In this document: piece by piece, positions 35,527-45,724 of the stretch | Position numbering within the stretch: the stretch's first letter is position 1 | How the letters are laid out: each line of letters begins with the position of its first letter | DNA from: Nocardioides sp. | Lineage (GTDB): Bacteria; Actinomycetota; Actinomycetes; Propionibacteriales; Nocardioidaceae | Length of the DNA: 64,000 nt | Direction: 5' to 3' | Assembly (NCBI GenBank): GCA_037045645.1 | Contig: JBAOIH010000001.1 | Location: 1-64,000 of the forward strand | Made by a program: the position numbers and the translations under genes | The notes under the pieces: model-generated | What the model saw: only the letters and a program-made list of their open reading frames with translations | Database searches by the model: none | Told to the model about the DNA's origin: nothing

Positions 35527-36021
35527 ATGGCATCGACAAACGGTGAGGCGTCCGCCTTCGCAGCGATCCGGCAGTTGAAGTACCGCTATTTCCGCCTGCT
35601 CGACACCAAGGACTGGTCGGGGCTGGAGCAATGCTTCGCCCTGGAGGCGACCGCGAGTTATCCCCAGCGTGAGTGCGCGGATCGCGACGAGATCATGCGG
35701 TTCCTGACCGAATCCATGACCCCCGACCTGATCACCATGCACCACGGTCACCACCCGGAGATCACGGTGGACGGCACCACCGCGACGGGGATCTGGTATC
35801 TGCACGACAAGGTCTTTGCCCCAGCCTTCGACTTCGCGTTAGAGGGCGCAGCCCTCTATCGCGACACGTACGAATGCGTCGACGGCGAGTGGTTGATCAC
35901 CCACACCGGCTATCAGCGCATCTTCGAGTCGACCTGGTCCACCAAAGACGCGCCCGGCTGGCAGATCAAGCAGGGCGAGATCTCTCGTGGACCCTCAGCT
36001 GACGAGCCGCACAGCGGTTGA
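35527..36021 (+). CDS. NTF2-like (SnoaL-type) protein
   Basis: 164 residues: MASTNGEASAFAAIRQLKYRYFRLLDTKDW is the usual first helix of the NTF2-like cone fold, followed by the strand pattern of the family (PEITVDGTTATGIWYLHDKVF, then LYRDTYECVDGEWLI). Such proteins are small enzymes or ligand binders. It starts directly after the HerA-like stop and may be translated with it. Ligand unknown. Confidence 0.82.
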   Translation: MASTNGEASAFAAIRQLKYRYFRLLDTKDWSGLEQCFALEATASYPQRECADRDEIMRFLTESMTPDLITMHHGHHPEITVDGTTATGIWYLHDKVFAPAFDFALEGAALYRDTYECVDGEWLITHTGYQRIFESTWSTKDAPGWQIKQGEISRGPSADEPHSG

Positions 36022-36023
36022 AG

Positions 36024-39000
36024 TCATAGCGACGGCTCGCAATAGGCGGTCTGCACCATCTCAATCCCGCGCGAGCGGGTCAGCAGTCGGCCACGTCCCG
36101 GCGGCAGCGGGATCGGCTTCATCGTGCCGACGATCGGACCCTCGTCCGGGCTGCCCGACAGCAACAGGCCCGGCTGGGCCAGGTCGCGCATCGACTGGAG
36201 GACGGCTTCGTACGACGCCCGTGCCGCACCACCCGTACGCCGTGCGATCACCAGGTGCAGGCCGACGTCGCGCGCCTGCGCCATCAACGGCTGCAAGGCC
36301 GCGATCGGCGAGCTCTGTTGGGTGGCCACGAGGTCGTAGTCGTCGACGAGGACGAAGCACTCGGCGCCGGTCCACCACGAGCGGTTGCGCAACTGCTCGG
36401 GCGTGACGTCCGGTCCGGGGATGCGGCTCTCCAAGTAGGTCGCGAGGTCCTTGATCGCCGGGGTCGCCTGGTTGGCCGAGGTGAGGTAGTGCAGCAGATA
36501 GTCCTCCGGCACCTCGCCCAGCAGTGAGCGCCGGTAATCGACGACGACGATCTGGGCTTCCTTGGGAGTGCGCGTACGCATGATCTCGCGGATCAGTGCC
36601 GCGCAGGATCGTGCTCTTGCCCGACTGGCTGTCGCCGTAGATGAGCGCGTGCGGGTCGGCAGTCCATATCGAAGCCGACCGGAGCCAACTCCTTCTCGTT
36701 GATGCCGAGCAACAACTGCCGACCACGCCCACCGGTGTGTTCGGCCTGCACGCGCAGGTCGTCGAGGGTGATGATCTCGGGCAGCAACCGCAGCTTCGGC
36801 CCCCGCGGGCCCTTCCAGGCTGCGATCGAGCGGGCGACCAGATCGTCCACGCCGTCACCCGTGGTGGACGCATCGGGGTCGCCGTCGACACGAGGCAGCG
36901 CGCCCAGGAAGTGCAACTTCGAGGTCACGATGCCTCGGCCAGGTCGGGCGGGCACCAGCGCGGCGAGCTTGCGATCGATCTCGGAGTCGACCGGGTCACC
37001 GAGGCTTGAGTTCGAGGCGGGTGCCGAACGTGTCTCGCATCGCCGAGCGCAGGTCGGCCCAGCGGCTTGCCGCCACCAGGATGTGCAAGCCGTACGTCAA
37101 ACCGCGCGCAGCCAACTGCTGGATCTCGATCTCGATGTCGTCGAAGTCGCTGCGCAGCGTGCCCCAACCGTCGATGACGAAATAGACGTCCCCGTACCCG
37201 TCGTCGGCTCGTCCCTGCTTGCGGCGGCTGCGGTAGGTCTCGATCGAGTCGATGCCCTGCTCACGGAAGTAGACCTCGCGACGATCGACGATGCCGCTGA
37301 TCTCGGCCATGATCCGGCGTACGACATCCGGCTCGCCACGCGTACCCACGCCAGAGACGTGCGGGAGTTTGGCCAGCGGCGCGAAGGTGCCACCGCCGAA
37401 GTCGTAGACGAAGAACTGCGACTCGGCAGGGGTCGACACCAGCGACAACGAGGTCACAAGGGTGCGCAGCAGCGTCGACTTGCCGCTGCGCGGACCGCCG
37501 ACGATCACCGCGTGGCCGCCGGCGCCACCGAGGTTGAGCGTCAAGGTGTCGCGTCGCTGCTCGCGCGGCCGGTCCACGGTGCCGATCGGGATGATCAGCC
37601 CGCCCAGGCGACGCCACTCCTGGGAGACGAGCCCGAGCTCGGGGTCCTCGGCCAGGTCGGGCATCAACTCGTCGAGAGTGTCGGGGACGTCCAGTGGCGG
37701 CAGCCAGACCTGGTGTGCCTCGGGTCCCTTGCCCTCCATGCGTTCGACCGCGATGTCGAGCAGCGACTTGAGTTCGCCCTCCTTGGGCGTCGGGGCGGCG
37801 ACCTCCTCCACCACGGGTTCGAGCGGCTCCAGGGTCTGCACCTCGGAGATGGTGAACGGCAAGATGCCCTGCACGGTGACCACCCTCGTCGCGCATCACG
37901 CGCGGGCGCGAGGTCGACGGCGGACCGGAGACGTACGCCGCCTTGAAGCGTTGCATCGTGGTCGGGTCCGGCTTGAGATAACCCAAACCCGGCACGGCCG
38001 GGAGTTCGTACGCATCGGGGACGCCGAGCACCGAGCGCGACTCGGCCGCGGAGAACGTACGCAGTCCGACCCGGTAGGACAGGTGTGACTCCAATCCGCG
38101 CAGGCGGCCCTCCTCCAGGCGCTGCGAGGCCAGCAGCAGGTGCAGGCCCAGCGAACGCCCGAGTCGACCGATCGCGACGAAGAGATCGATGAACTCCGGC
38201 TTGGCCGTCAGCATCTCCGAGAACTCGTCGACCACCAGGAACAGCGACGGCATCGGGGCCAGATCCTCGCCTGCCGCGCGGGCCTTCTCATAGTCGCGGA
38301 TCGAGGCGTAGTTGCCCGCCTCGCGCAGCAACTCCTGGCGCCGGACCATCTCGCCGCTCAGGGCGTCCTGCATGCGGTCGACCAGCGTGAGCTCGTTGGC
38401 GAGGTTGGTGATGACGGCCGAGACGTGTGGCATGTCCGCCATGCCGGCGAAGGTCGCACCGCCCTTGAAGTCGACCAGCACCATGTTGAGCTGTTCCGAC
38501 GAGTGGGTCATCGCCAGCCCGAGCACCAGCGTGCGCAGGAACTCCGACTTTCCCGAACCGGTCGCGCCGATGACCAGACCGTGTGGCCCCATGCCCTGCT
38601 GGGCGGATTCCTTGATGTCGAGATGGACGAGAGAACCACCGTCGCCGAGCCCGATCGGCACTCGGAGGCGATCACGAGCCGGGCGCGGACGCCAGGCGGT
38701 CGCGGGGTCGAAGGTGTGGACGTCTCCCATGCCCATCAGGTCCATGAAGTCCGTCGGACCGGCGATGTCGGCCGTGGCGCCGGCGTCCTCGGCCTCACCC
38801 TTGGTGACCGTGTGCAACGGGGTGAGCCGCCGGGCGAAGGCTTCGGCGGTCGCCAGATCGCACTGATCCACCTTCGCGCGTACGACTGCCTCGCGCACGC
38901 GCAGAGCTTCCGCCTCGATCCACCCGTCCTCCTCGGGCTCGCCGGTCAGCAGCAGGCGCAGCCGTGTCGCGGATTCGAGTTCGTCCCAGCGGGCGGGCAG

Positions 39001-40024
39001 GTCGAGCACGGTCACGCCGTGCAGGCCGTCGGGGGGGACGACGTGGTTTCCCGGCGGCAGGGTGGTGCCGTCCACGACGAGCAGGATGTGCGGGGAAGCG
39101 GGCCGTTCGTCCGCGCCGAAGCGCGGGCGATCGGAGAGATCGGGCGGCAGCAGTGCAGCGAGATCGTTGAGGGTGGTCGCGACCATGCGCGCCGGACCGA
39201 CCGCGTCGGACTGCTGGGCCGAGTGCGCGTGCGGCAGCCACTTGATCCAGTCCCAGTGCGCAAGGGTGCGCTCGGAAGCCAGTACGGCGACCACCAACTG
39301 AGTCGGCGAATGCATCGCGGTGGCCGAGCAGATGATGGCGCGCGCCCCCGCGCGGGCCTCCTCCTCGTCGCCGCAGATCTCCACCCCGTCGAAGGCGCGC
39401 AGGTCCAGGCTCGCGGGCAGGTCCGGTTGCTGACGGTGTACGACGAGCAGCCGGTGCAGGGCGGATGCCCGCGGCGGGGTCGACCTTGTCGATGGGTGCG
39501 CCCTCGGGCGGTTCGAGTTCGACTGAGAGCAGTTGGGTGCAGGTGCCGTACCTGACGTTGAGGAACCCGGGGTCGGAAGGCCCCCGGCCCCACACCCGAG
39601 AGCGTTCCTCGGCCAGCGAGGGCAGCGCCGCCGGTGCCGGGTGCTGCCACAGCAACGCGGCCCGCTGGTCACGGGCATAGCCGCGGGCGACCTTGCGGAT
39701 CGAGGCCAGATAGCGCAGATACTCCGTACGAGAGCCCGTCACCTGCTGGGTGCGCTGTTTTCGTTGCCGGTCGATCTGCACGATGATGAAACCGATCGTG
39801 GCGAACAAGAACATGCCCGCAGCCAGATAACTGCGGCCACCGCCCGCGCCGCCCATGCTCGCCACCAACACGATCGAGCCGAGGCTGCCGAGCATCGGGA
39901 TGGCGTTCATCAGCACGCCGCCGGCGCCTTCGTTCTGCTCGATCTCCGGCGGGGGCTGCAAGGCGATCTTCCCGGTCGGCAACTCAGGCTGGTCGTGCCG
40001 AGTGCCGCGCAGCGTCGTACTCAA
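36024..40024 (-). CDS. eccC: Type VII secretion ATPase EccC, FtsK/SpoIIIE type (five frameshifts)
   Basis: Motor ATPase of the ESX membrane complex. Two N-terminal membrane helices (AIPMLGSLGSIVLVASMGG, then YLAAGMFLFATIGFIIV) are followed by three FtsK-type ATPase domains with Walker A GATGSGKSE, GGPRSGKST and GDSQSGKST; domain 1 has Walker B FLVVDEFSEM. It is the single-chain form of EccCa plus EccCb. The frame shifts at 39468-39470, 37883-37885, 37003-37004, 36664-36665 and 36599-36600, each explained by one extra base in a run; without them the gene is exactly 1331 codons. The start appears to be TTG at 40024. It is divergent from eccD1. Confidence 0.88.
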
Positions 40025-40253
40025 GAGGTGCCCCGTTCAAAGATCTGTCCCGGTCCCGGTGCCCGGTGGCTAGGGTCGCCTGAGGCTACCCGGGTCGGGC
40101 GCGGACCACCGTGTGGTGCGGTAGGAATGGCTCGCAAGGTTGATTTCCGCGCACGCATACCCACCGCGAGGCCTGGGCATACCTGCGGGAAGTGAGCCTG
40201 ACGCGCCGGTCTCCGTCGGGCGAGGACGGCGCTGGATCGAGAGGAACACGCGG

Positions 40254-41633
40254 GTGGCAGGTCCACGGTCAGCGACTGACAGCATCGCGATCAGCGTGCA
40301 CGGACCACAGGGCGTACTCGACCTGTTGGTGCCCGCCGGTGCCACCGCCTGGGACGTCGCCCGGGAGTACGCGACCCGCGCCGGCTCGCAGTCGATCCCG
40401 CTGATCTATACGCGTGGCGGCGCCACGCTGGGCCCCGACGAGGTGTTGGCCGACCTGGGGTTGGAGTCGGGAGACCTCCTGGTCGCGAGCCCGTCCGCGA
40501 TTCGTGAGGACATGTCGTCCGTACGGCGTACGGGTCGGACCCCCCGCAAGGCCGCCGAGGAACCGAGTTCGGCAGGCGCGCTGATCGCCGCCGCGGCGGC
40601 GCTGGCAGCGATCCTCGCCGGAATGCTGGGTGCGTACGAAGGAGCGACCTGGTCCTCGACCGTCATCCGAGCCCTGCTGGTGGCTGTGGTGGTCGGGGTC
40701 GCACCTGTGGGGCGTTTCCAGTCGCCGCGAGCCTTGGCGGCACCGGCGTTCGCGGGTGCCGCAGTGTTCGCCGTGCTGTGGGACCCGGCCCCCGAACGAC
40801 TGCCCGCGCTCGTCGGGGCCACCGCGCTGACCGCGGCTGCCGTCGCGGCGGTGGCGCGAGCGCTCGCGCCACGCGCAGACGAAGGGCTGCGGGTGTGGAT
40901 CATTGCCGGTTGCGCCGTCTTCGCGTTGGGCGCGGGCGTCACGCTGCTCGGGTGGTCCCCGCCGCTGGCGTGGTCGCTGCTGACCATCCTGGCCATGCTG
41001 GCGGCTCGCTTCGTACCCGTGCTGGTCGTCGACGTGCCCGACCAATACCTGTTGGACTTCGACCGCCTGGCCGTGACCGCGTGGACCGCGCGGTCGAGAC
41101 CCAAGGCTCGCCGCGGTCAGTTGGTCGTCCCCGAACGCTTCATCACCCGCGTGGCCACTCGCGCTGCCCGGCTGACCGAGGCCGCCGCGTTGGCGATCAT
41201 GGTCTGCGTACCTCTCGGAGCCCTGTTGCTCCTGCGCGTGGTGCCTCACAACATGGATCGCATCGGCGCCCGGGTGCTTGCAGTCATGGCCGGACTCTCA
41301 TTGTTGCTCGTGGCGCGCAGCTATCGCCACGTACGAGCGCGGCTGTTCCTCAGGCTCGGGGGACTGATCACCCTCGCGGCACTGGTCCTCGACCTGGCCC
41401 CCGAGTTGTCCGTGGGCAACCTGACGTTGTTGTTCGGCATGTGCGTGGTGGGTGCGCTGATCATGGTCGTGGCCGCCGTGGCGACGGGCCGTGGCTGGCG
41501 CTCGGTGTCGTGGTCGCGGCGCGCAGAACTTGCCGAATCGCTCTCTGGCGCCGCAGCCGTGGCGGCCGTATTCGTCTCCTCCGGCGCCTTCCGGGCCGTG
41601 TTGGAGTGGACCTCCAGCAACGCGCCGTCGTGA
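40254..41633 (+). CDS. EccD-like type VII secretion membrane protein (first paralogue)
   Basis: 459 residues from the GTG at 40254 (ribosome site GAGAGGAA). An N-terminal ubiquitin-like domain (SIAISVHGPQGVLDLLVPAG, then GGATLGPDEVLADLGLESGD) is followed from about residue 105 by about ten or eleven membrane helices, the EccD layout. Together with EccB and EccC it would form the inner-membrane channel. A second EccD is encoded at 44372-45721 with low similarity to this one. First gene of the plus-strand operon, facing away from eccC. Confidence 0.75.
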   Translation: MAGPRSATDSIAISVHGPQGVLDLLVPAGATAWDVAREYATRAGSQSIPLIYTRGGATLGPDEVLADLGLESGDLLVASPSAIREDMSSVRRTGRTPRKAAEEPSSAGALIAAAAALAAILAGMLGAYEGATWSSTVIRALLVAVVVGVAPVGRFQSPRALAAPAFAGAAVFAVLWDPAPERLPALVGATALTAAAVAAVARALAPRADEGLRVWIIAGCAVFALGAGVTLLGWSPPLAWSLLTILAMLAARFVPVLVVDVPDQYLLDFDRLAVTAWTARSRPKARRGQLVVPERFITRVATRAARLTEAAALAIMVCVPLGALLLLRVVPHNMDRIGARVLAVMAGLSLLLVARSYRHVRARLFLRLGGLITLAALVLDLAPELSVGNLTLLFGMCVVGALIMVVAAVATGRGWRSVSWSRRAELAESLSGAAAVAAVFVSSGAFRAVLEWTSSNAPS

Positions 41634-41693
41634 CCTTGGGGATAACTCGCGAGTCCATGTTTGGGCATTTTCGGTCGGGTACACGACTGGTTG

Positions 41694-41719
41694 TCCGGAG
41701 GGCGCAGCAGGCCTCCGGA
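41694..41719 (+). terminator. Hairpin between eccD1 and the esx pair
   Basis: TCCGGAGG (41694-41701)/CCTCCGGA (41712-41719), 10-base loop, in the 157-bp gap before the esx genes. It may separate their transcription. Confidence 0.45.
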
Positions 41720-41790
41720 AGCAAACAATCAGAAGCACCACACACCCTCTCGGGCCGGAGCGGTTCGGGTAACTTCAAGGAGACACCAAC

Positions 41791-42093
41791 ATGTTGGAAG
41801 CTGGTGAAAAGGTCGTCTCGGGCATTGCCCAGGAGATCGCCAACGCTCGTGCTGACCTCAGCAAGATCACGAACCAGCTGGAGAGCCAGCTCGCCCCGAT
41901 GAAGACGCAGTTCGTCGGCAACGCGGGTGCCGCCTTCCAGAACCTGATGGCCGCGTGGGCCGAGAAGCAGCGCAAGATCACGTCCGCCCTCGACGAGTTC
42001 GAGTCGTCGCTCTATGCGACCGACCAGGCCAACAAGGCCCAAGACGACGACCAGCAGTCGACCATGGCTTCGCTCCAGAGCAAGCTCGGCTGA
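41791..42093 (+). CDS. WXG100-family protein (EsxB-like), WXG turn altered
   Basis: 100 residues, the exact size of the family, helical hairpin. The turn between helices reads FVGNAGAAFQNLM in place of a WXG motif. Ribosome site AAGGAGA 7 bp upstream. It is followed 32 bp later by a second WXG100 gene, so the two should form the heterodimer exported by this ESX system. The tail (YATDQANKAQDDD) lies where the export signal YxxxD/E is usually found, but does not match it strictly. Confidence 0.85.
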   Translation: MLEAGEKVVSGIAQEIANARADLSKITNQLESQLAPMKTQFVGNAGAAFQNLMAAWAEKQRKITSALDEFESSLYATDQANKAQDDDQQSTMASLQSKLG

Positions 42094-42125
42094 CCCTCAC
42101 ACTTCTCACGGATAGGACTTAGAAC

Positions 42126-42413
42126 ATGCTTCGCGTAGACCCCGCCGCCATGAACGCGGCCACCTCCGACATGGCAGCCTCGGCCCAGCAGGCCGGCAAC
42201 CGCCTCGACCAGCTCGAGCAGTACGTCCAGAACCTGATCGACCAGGGCTGGCAGGGTGAGGCCCGCAACGCCTACGGCATCGCCAAGACCAAGTGGGACT
42301 CGGCCATCAGCGAGATGCTGCAGTTGCTCTCGCAGAACTCCATCGCCGTCTCGGACGCCAACGAGGCGTTCCAGTCGACGGACCAGAAGAACGCCGGCCT
42401 CTTCGGCGGCTGA
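42126..42413 (+). CDS. WXG100-family protein (EsxA-like)
   Basis: 95 residues, helix-turn-helix with a true WXG motif (LIDQGWQGEARNAYG, about residues 35-49). Partner of the preceding protein. Followed by a strong terminator, which fits the high separate expression of esx pairs. Confidence 0.9.
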   Translation: MLRVDPAAMNAATSDMAASAQQAGNRLDQLEQYVQNLIDQGWQGEARNAYGIAKTKWDSAISEMLQLLSQNSIAVSDANEAFQSTDQKNAGLFGG

Positions 42414-42426
42414 GCCTGACGTCGAG

Positions 42427-42455
42427 TGGGCCGGCGGTTTCCAACCGTCGGCCCA
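42427..42455 (+). terminator. Terminator after the esx pair
   Basis: TGGGCCGGCGGTT (42427-42439)/AACCGTCGGCCCA (42443-42455), 13-bp stem with one G-U pair and a 3-base loop. Confidence 0.75.
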
Positions 42456-42522
42456 TCGGCCTCTCCGGACACTTTCTCCTCACGATCCACCGCCCACATA
42501 AACGCGAGAAGGGAAGACGCGC

Positions 42523-42957
42523 ATGTTGTTCTCGGGTGTCGGGGGCTTCTTCATGGCTCCCACGGTGACCAACCTCCAAGAGGGGGTGACCGAGGTCCTC
42601 GAGGTCTTCTTCGGGCCGCTTGCCCAGGCGCAGCGGGTGCTGCACGACGCCCTCGGCGCTCTCGACGGCTTCTACGGCGCCGAGACGGTCCGGCCCGCGG
42701 CGTTCGGTGGTGCCCAGCAGGCCCCCAACCTCGCGTTCCATCACGGACGTGCCATGGCCGTGTACCGCGAGACCGTGCTCGCCGCCGGCCAGGATCTGAG
42801 CAACTTCCTCGAAGCGTTCGAAAGCCTCAAGGCCGCGATCGAGGACGACGACGACAACACCACGGCTCACTTCGCGAAACTGGAGAGTGCGTTGGTCGCG
42901 ATTAACAACGCCGTTCCGGTTGACACGCAGGGCGTGCGCTCAGGAGGTGCGGTCTGA
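42523..42957 (+). CDS. Small helical protein of the type VII locus
   Basis: 144 residues from the ATG at 42523 (ribosome site GAAGGGAAG). Helix-rich, with no family recognised; glycine-rich start MLFSGVGGFFMAP, a central segment QQAPNLAFHHGRAMAVYRE, and an acidic stretch IEDDDDNTT. The stop shares its last base with the next start (TGATG), so it is coupled to the proline-rich protein. By size and position it may be a WXG/PE-like partner of that protein. Confidence 0.6.
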   Translation: MLFSGVGGFFMAPTVTNLQEGVTEVLEVFFGPLAQAQRVLHDALGALDGFYGAETVRPAAFGGAQQAPNLAFHHGRAMAVYRETVLAAGQDLSNFLEAFESLKAAIEDDDDNTTAHFAKLESALVAINNAVPVDTQGVRSGGAV

Positions 42958-44247
42958 TGGTGGGTGCAGAGCAGAACCGGCTCGGGCAGTACGTCGACCC
43001 GGCCCAGGGTGGGCAGATCACCGGCGCGGCGCAGCAGTGGCGCGACGGCGCCAAGGCGTTGCGTGCGGTGCACGAAAAGCTGTCTCTCGCGATCCCCGAG
43101 GTCAAGGAGGGCGTCAAGACCGAGACCGGCATGGCCGCACTGACCGCCATGCAGGCCACGGCCCAGCGCGCGCTCGACCGGGCCGTGGAAATGGAGAGTG
43201 CGGCCCAGGCGCTCGATCGCGTGGTCACCAAGATCGACCATGCGGAGAGCAAGTTGGCGAGCATGCGAGGCGCCCCCTTGACCGCGCCGCCGTCCCCCTC
43301 GTATCCACCGGACCAGACTCCACAGGAGGCGGCCGACACCGAGCGGCAGTACAACAACGACAAGTCGGCGTACGACACGGCTGTCGGCAACCGTGAGCTG
43401 GAGGCCAAGCAGGCTGCCGACGACGTCGACAAGGAGATGGCCGCCGCTGCCGTCGTGATGTCGAAGATCCACGGCGAGGGTGACAGCGAGGACATCACGT
43501 TCTCCAAGACCGGCGCGTCGAGTCAGTCGGGCTGGTTCCGGGACCCGACGCTGACGCCGATCGACACGGGCAACAACCCGCCTCCGCCCCCGCGGTGGCC
43601 CACGCCCCAGCCTGCGCCGGTGGATCCGAACCCGTGGGACCCGCCGACGTGGCCGACGGACCCCCACCCGCCCTACCTGGGCGATCCCGACCCCCATGGT
43701 CCGGTCGACCCGTGGCACCCCCCCGGCTACGACCCGACCAACCCGGGGGACGTTCCGGGCTCCACGCTCGCGCCATCGCCGGTGGCGTACGACCCGGGCC
43801 AGTTCGACCCCACGACCGACTGCCAGCCGGAGACGACTGCCGGTTATGGCACCGCCGACACGAGTTCGGGCTCGGGCCAGATAGGACCGGGCGGACTCGC
43901 TGCTGCCGGCGGCCTGTCGGGCGCGCTCGGCGCTGGCGCGCTGCGCGGCCTGGCTGGTCGTTTGTCCACATCGGCAGTCGCTCCCAGCGCCATCCCCGGC
44001 ACCACGGCTGGCCGGCGCGCGTACGGGTGGAGTCGGCTCTGCTGCTCGTGGGGCCGGCGCCGCAGGCCGGGGCGCCATGGCCGGCGGCATGGCGGCCGGC
44101 AGTCGTGGCGGTACGCGTGGGGGCGGTGCCGGAGCGGGCGCACGCCGACGGGGCAAGGGCAAGAAGCGCGGTGCCTCGGCTGGCTACGACGAGGACGCAG
44201 AGCAGTGGATCGACGACGAGGACGCGGGCCCCGGGGTCCTGAGCTGA
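42957..44247 (+). CDS. EspB/PPE-like candidate type VII substrate (one frameshift)
   Basis: Helical N-terminus of about 180 residues (GAAQQWRDGAKALRAVHEKL), a proline-rich segment (DTGNNPPPPPRWPTPQP onwards), then a glycine/alanine-rich part and a basic plus acidic end (GKGKKRG, then DEDAEQWIDDEDAGPGVLS). The last part lies in the next frame; dropping one G at 44010-44011 joins it and gives exactly 429 residues. The layout resembles EspB-like secreted proteins, which have a PE/PPE-type helical head and a low-complexity tail. AGGAGG ribosome site. No signal peptide. Confidence 0.65.
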
Positions 44248-44266
44248 GCAACGATCTGGCTTCAAT

Positions 44267-44300
44267 CTGCCGCCCGGACCGAAATCGGTCCGGGCGGCAG
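44267..44300 (+). terminator. Terminator before eccD2
   Basis: Perfect 15-bp stem CTGCCGCCCGGACCG (44267-44281)/CGGTCCGGGCGGCAG (44286-44300) with loop AAAT. Confidence 0.75.
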
Positions 44301-44371
44301 GACTGCCTGGGCACGATTGGGCCGGGCACGATAGGGGCAGTCCAACAGCACGACACGACGCGGGGAGTTTC

Positions 44372-45721
44372 ATGAGTCAGACATCGGTGAGCGCATCCAG
44401 CATGGTGCGTGTGACGGTCACCTCCGCGACCCGTCGCGTCGACCTCGTGCTTCCCGGTGCGGTGCCCGTGGCCGAGTTGATCCCCGAGTTGGCGCGGGCC
44501 GTGGGACTGCTCGACGGTGCGACCGTCTACGGCGGCTACCACTTGGTGACCGCCGAGGGACGCCGCCTCAGCGGGGACGGTGGCCTGATGATCCAGGGCG
44601 TGGAAGACGGCGGCACGTTGACCGTCACCGCTGGCGTCGACGAGCCCACCCCGATCGTTTATGACGACGTGGTGGAAGCCATGACCGATGTGGTCGAGCG
44701 CGACCTCAAGCCCTGGGAACCGGCCTCGGGCCGGCGTACGGCGCTGTGGTCGGCCGCCCTGCTGCTGACGCTCGGTGCGGTCGCATTGTTGATCCAAGGC
44801 ACGTCCATGGCCGCCACCGCTGCCGCGCTGGTGGCGTTCGCGTTGGTGATCGGGGCCGTGGTGTTGAGCCGGGCGCAGAGCGAGCCCGAGGCAGCAGTCG
44901 CCGTCGCGTGGATGGGGTGCGCGTACGCCGGCATCGCGGGGGTGATGTTCGCGCCGAGTGGACCGCTTCTGGGGATGCCGATGGCGTACGCCGGTGGAGC
45001 GGTTGCCCTGGCAGGTGTCGTGGCGCTGCTGGCACTGGGCGACGGGCGCAGTCTGCTGATTCCGCCCGTCGTGGTCGGCACCCTGTTCGCGTTGACGGGT
45101 GTGCTGATCAAGACCGCCGGGCTGTCCGGACCGATCGTCTTGACGGTCGCGCTGGTCGTGCTGGTCATCGCGGGCAGTGTCTTCCCGTGGCTGGCGCTCG
45201 GGGTCACCGGCACCAAGGTCGACCAGCTCTTCTCCGATGCCGACATCACCGCCGAGCCGCGCGAGGTCGATGCCCACGAGGTGGCCAGCGACGCGCGTAC
45301 GGCACACGAGATCCTCGTGTCGGTGTCGGCCACCGTGGGCTTGCTGCTCGTGCTGATCGCGCCCTTCGCCACTCGGCTCGGGCTGTCGGGCACCTTGCTG
45401 GCCATCATGTGCTGCGCCGTCGTGATGTTGCGGACGCGGCAATACCGCACCGGTCCGGAAGTCGGAGTCGGGCTGGTCTCCGGAATGCTCGGCCTTGCCG
45501 TGGTCGCGATCTCAGTGCTGATGTGGCATCCGGCGTGGCGGCCCACCGCAGCCGTCGTCTTGGCAGTGGCCGGTGGAGTGCTGCTGGCGCTCACGCTCAT
45601 CCCCTCCAACCCGTCCATCCGTCGGGGCCGTCTGGGTGATGTCGCCGAGTCGGTAGCGTTGCTGAGTCTGTTGCCGCTCACCGTCATCGCTACCGGCGTG
45701 TTCCAAGCGATCAGGGGCTGA
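44372..45721 (+). CDS. eccD: EccD type VII secretion membrane protein (second paralogue)
   Basis: 449 residues. The ubiquitin-like domain (MVRVTVTSATRRVDLVLPG, about residues 11-90) is followed from about residue 125 by about eleven membrane helices. It is followed after three bases by eccB, and then by mycP, the usual core order. This is the more standard EccD of the locus. Confidence 0.85.
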   Translation: MSQTSVSASSMVRVTVTSATRRVDLVLPGAVPVAELIPELARAVGLLDGATVYGGYHLVTAEGRRLSGDGGLMIQGVEDGGTLTVTAGVDEPTPIVYDDVVEAMTDVVERDLKPWEPASGRRTALWSAALLLTLGAVALLIQGTSMAATAAALVAFALVIGAVVLSRAQSEPEAAVAVAWMGCAYAGIAGVMFAPSGPLLGMPMAYAGGAVALAGVVALLALGDGRSLLIPPVVVGTLFALTGVLIKTAGLSGPIVLTVALVVLVIAGSVFPWLALGVTGTKVDQLFSDADITAEPREVDAHEVASDARTAHEILVSVSATVGLLLVLIAPFATRLGLSGTLLAIMCCAVVMLRTRQYRTGPEVGVGLVSGMLGLAVVAISVLMWHPAWRPTAAVVLAVAGGVLLALTLIPSNPSIRRGRLGDVAESVALLSLLPLTVIATGVFQAIRG

Positions 45722-45724
45722 GGC

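Noticed and set aside
36024..40024. Programmed +1 frameshifting or several separate genes for EccC
   Set aside because: Five shifts of the same direction, each in a short run, with continuous family sequence across them; correction gives one normal full-length protein. No slippery or stop-codon pattern is shared.
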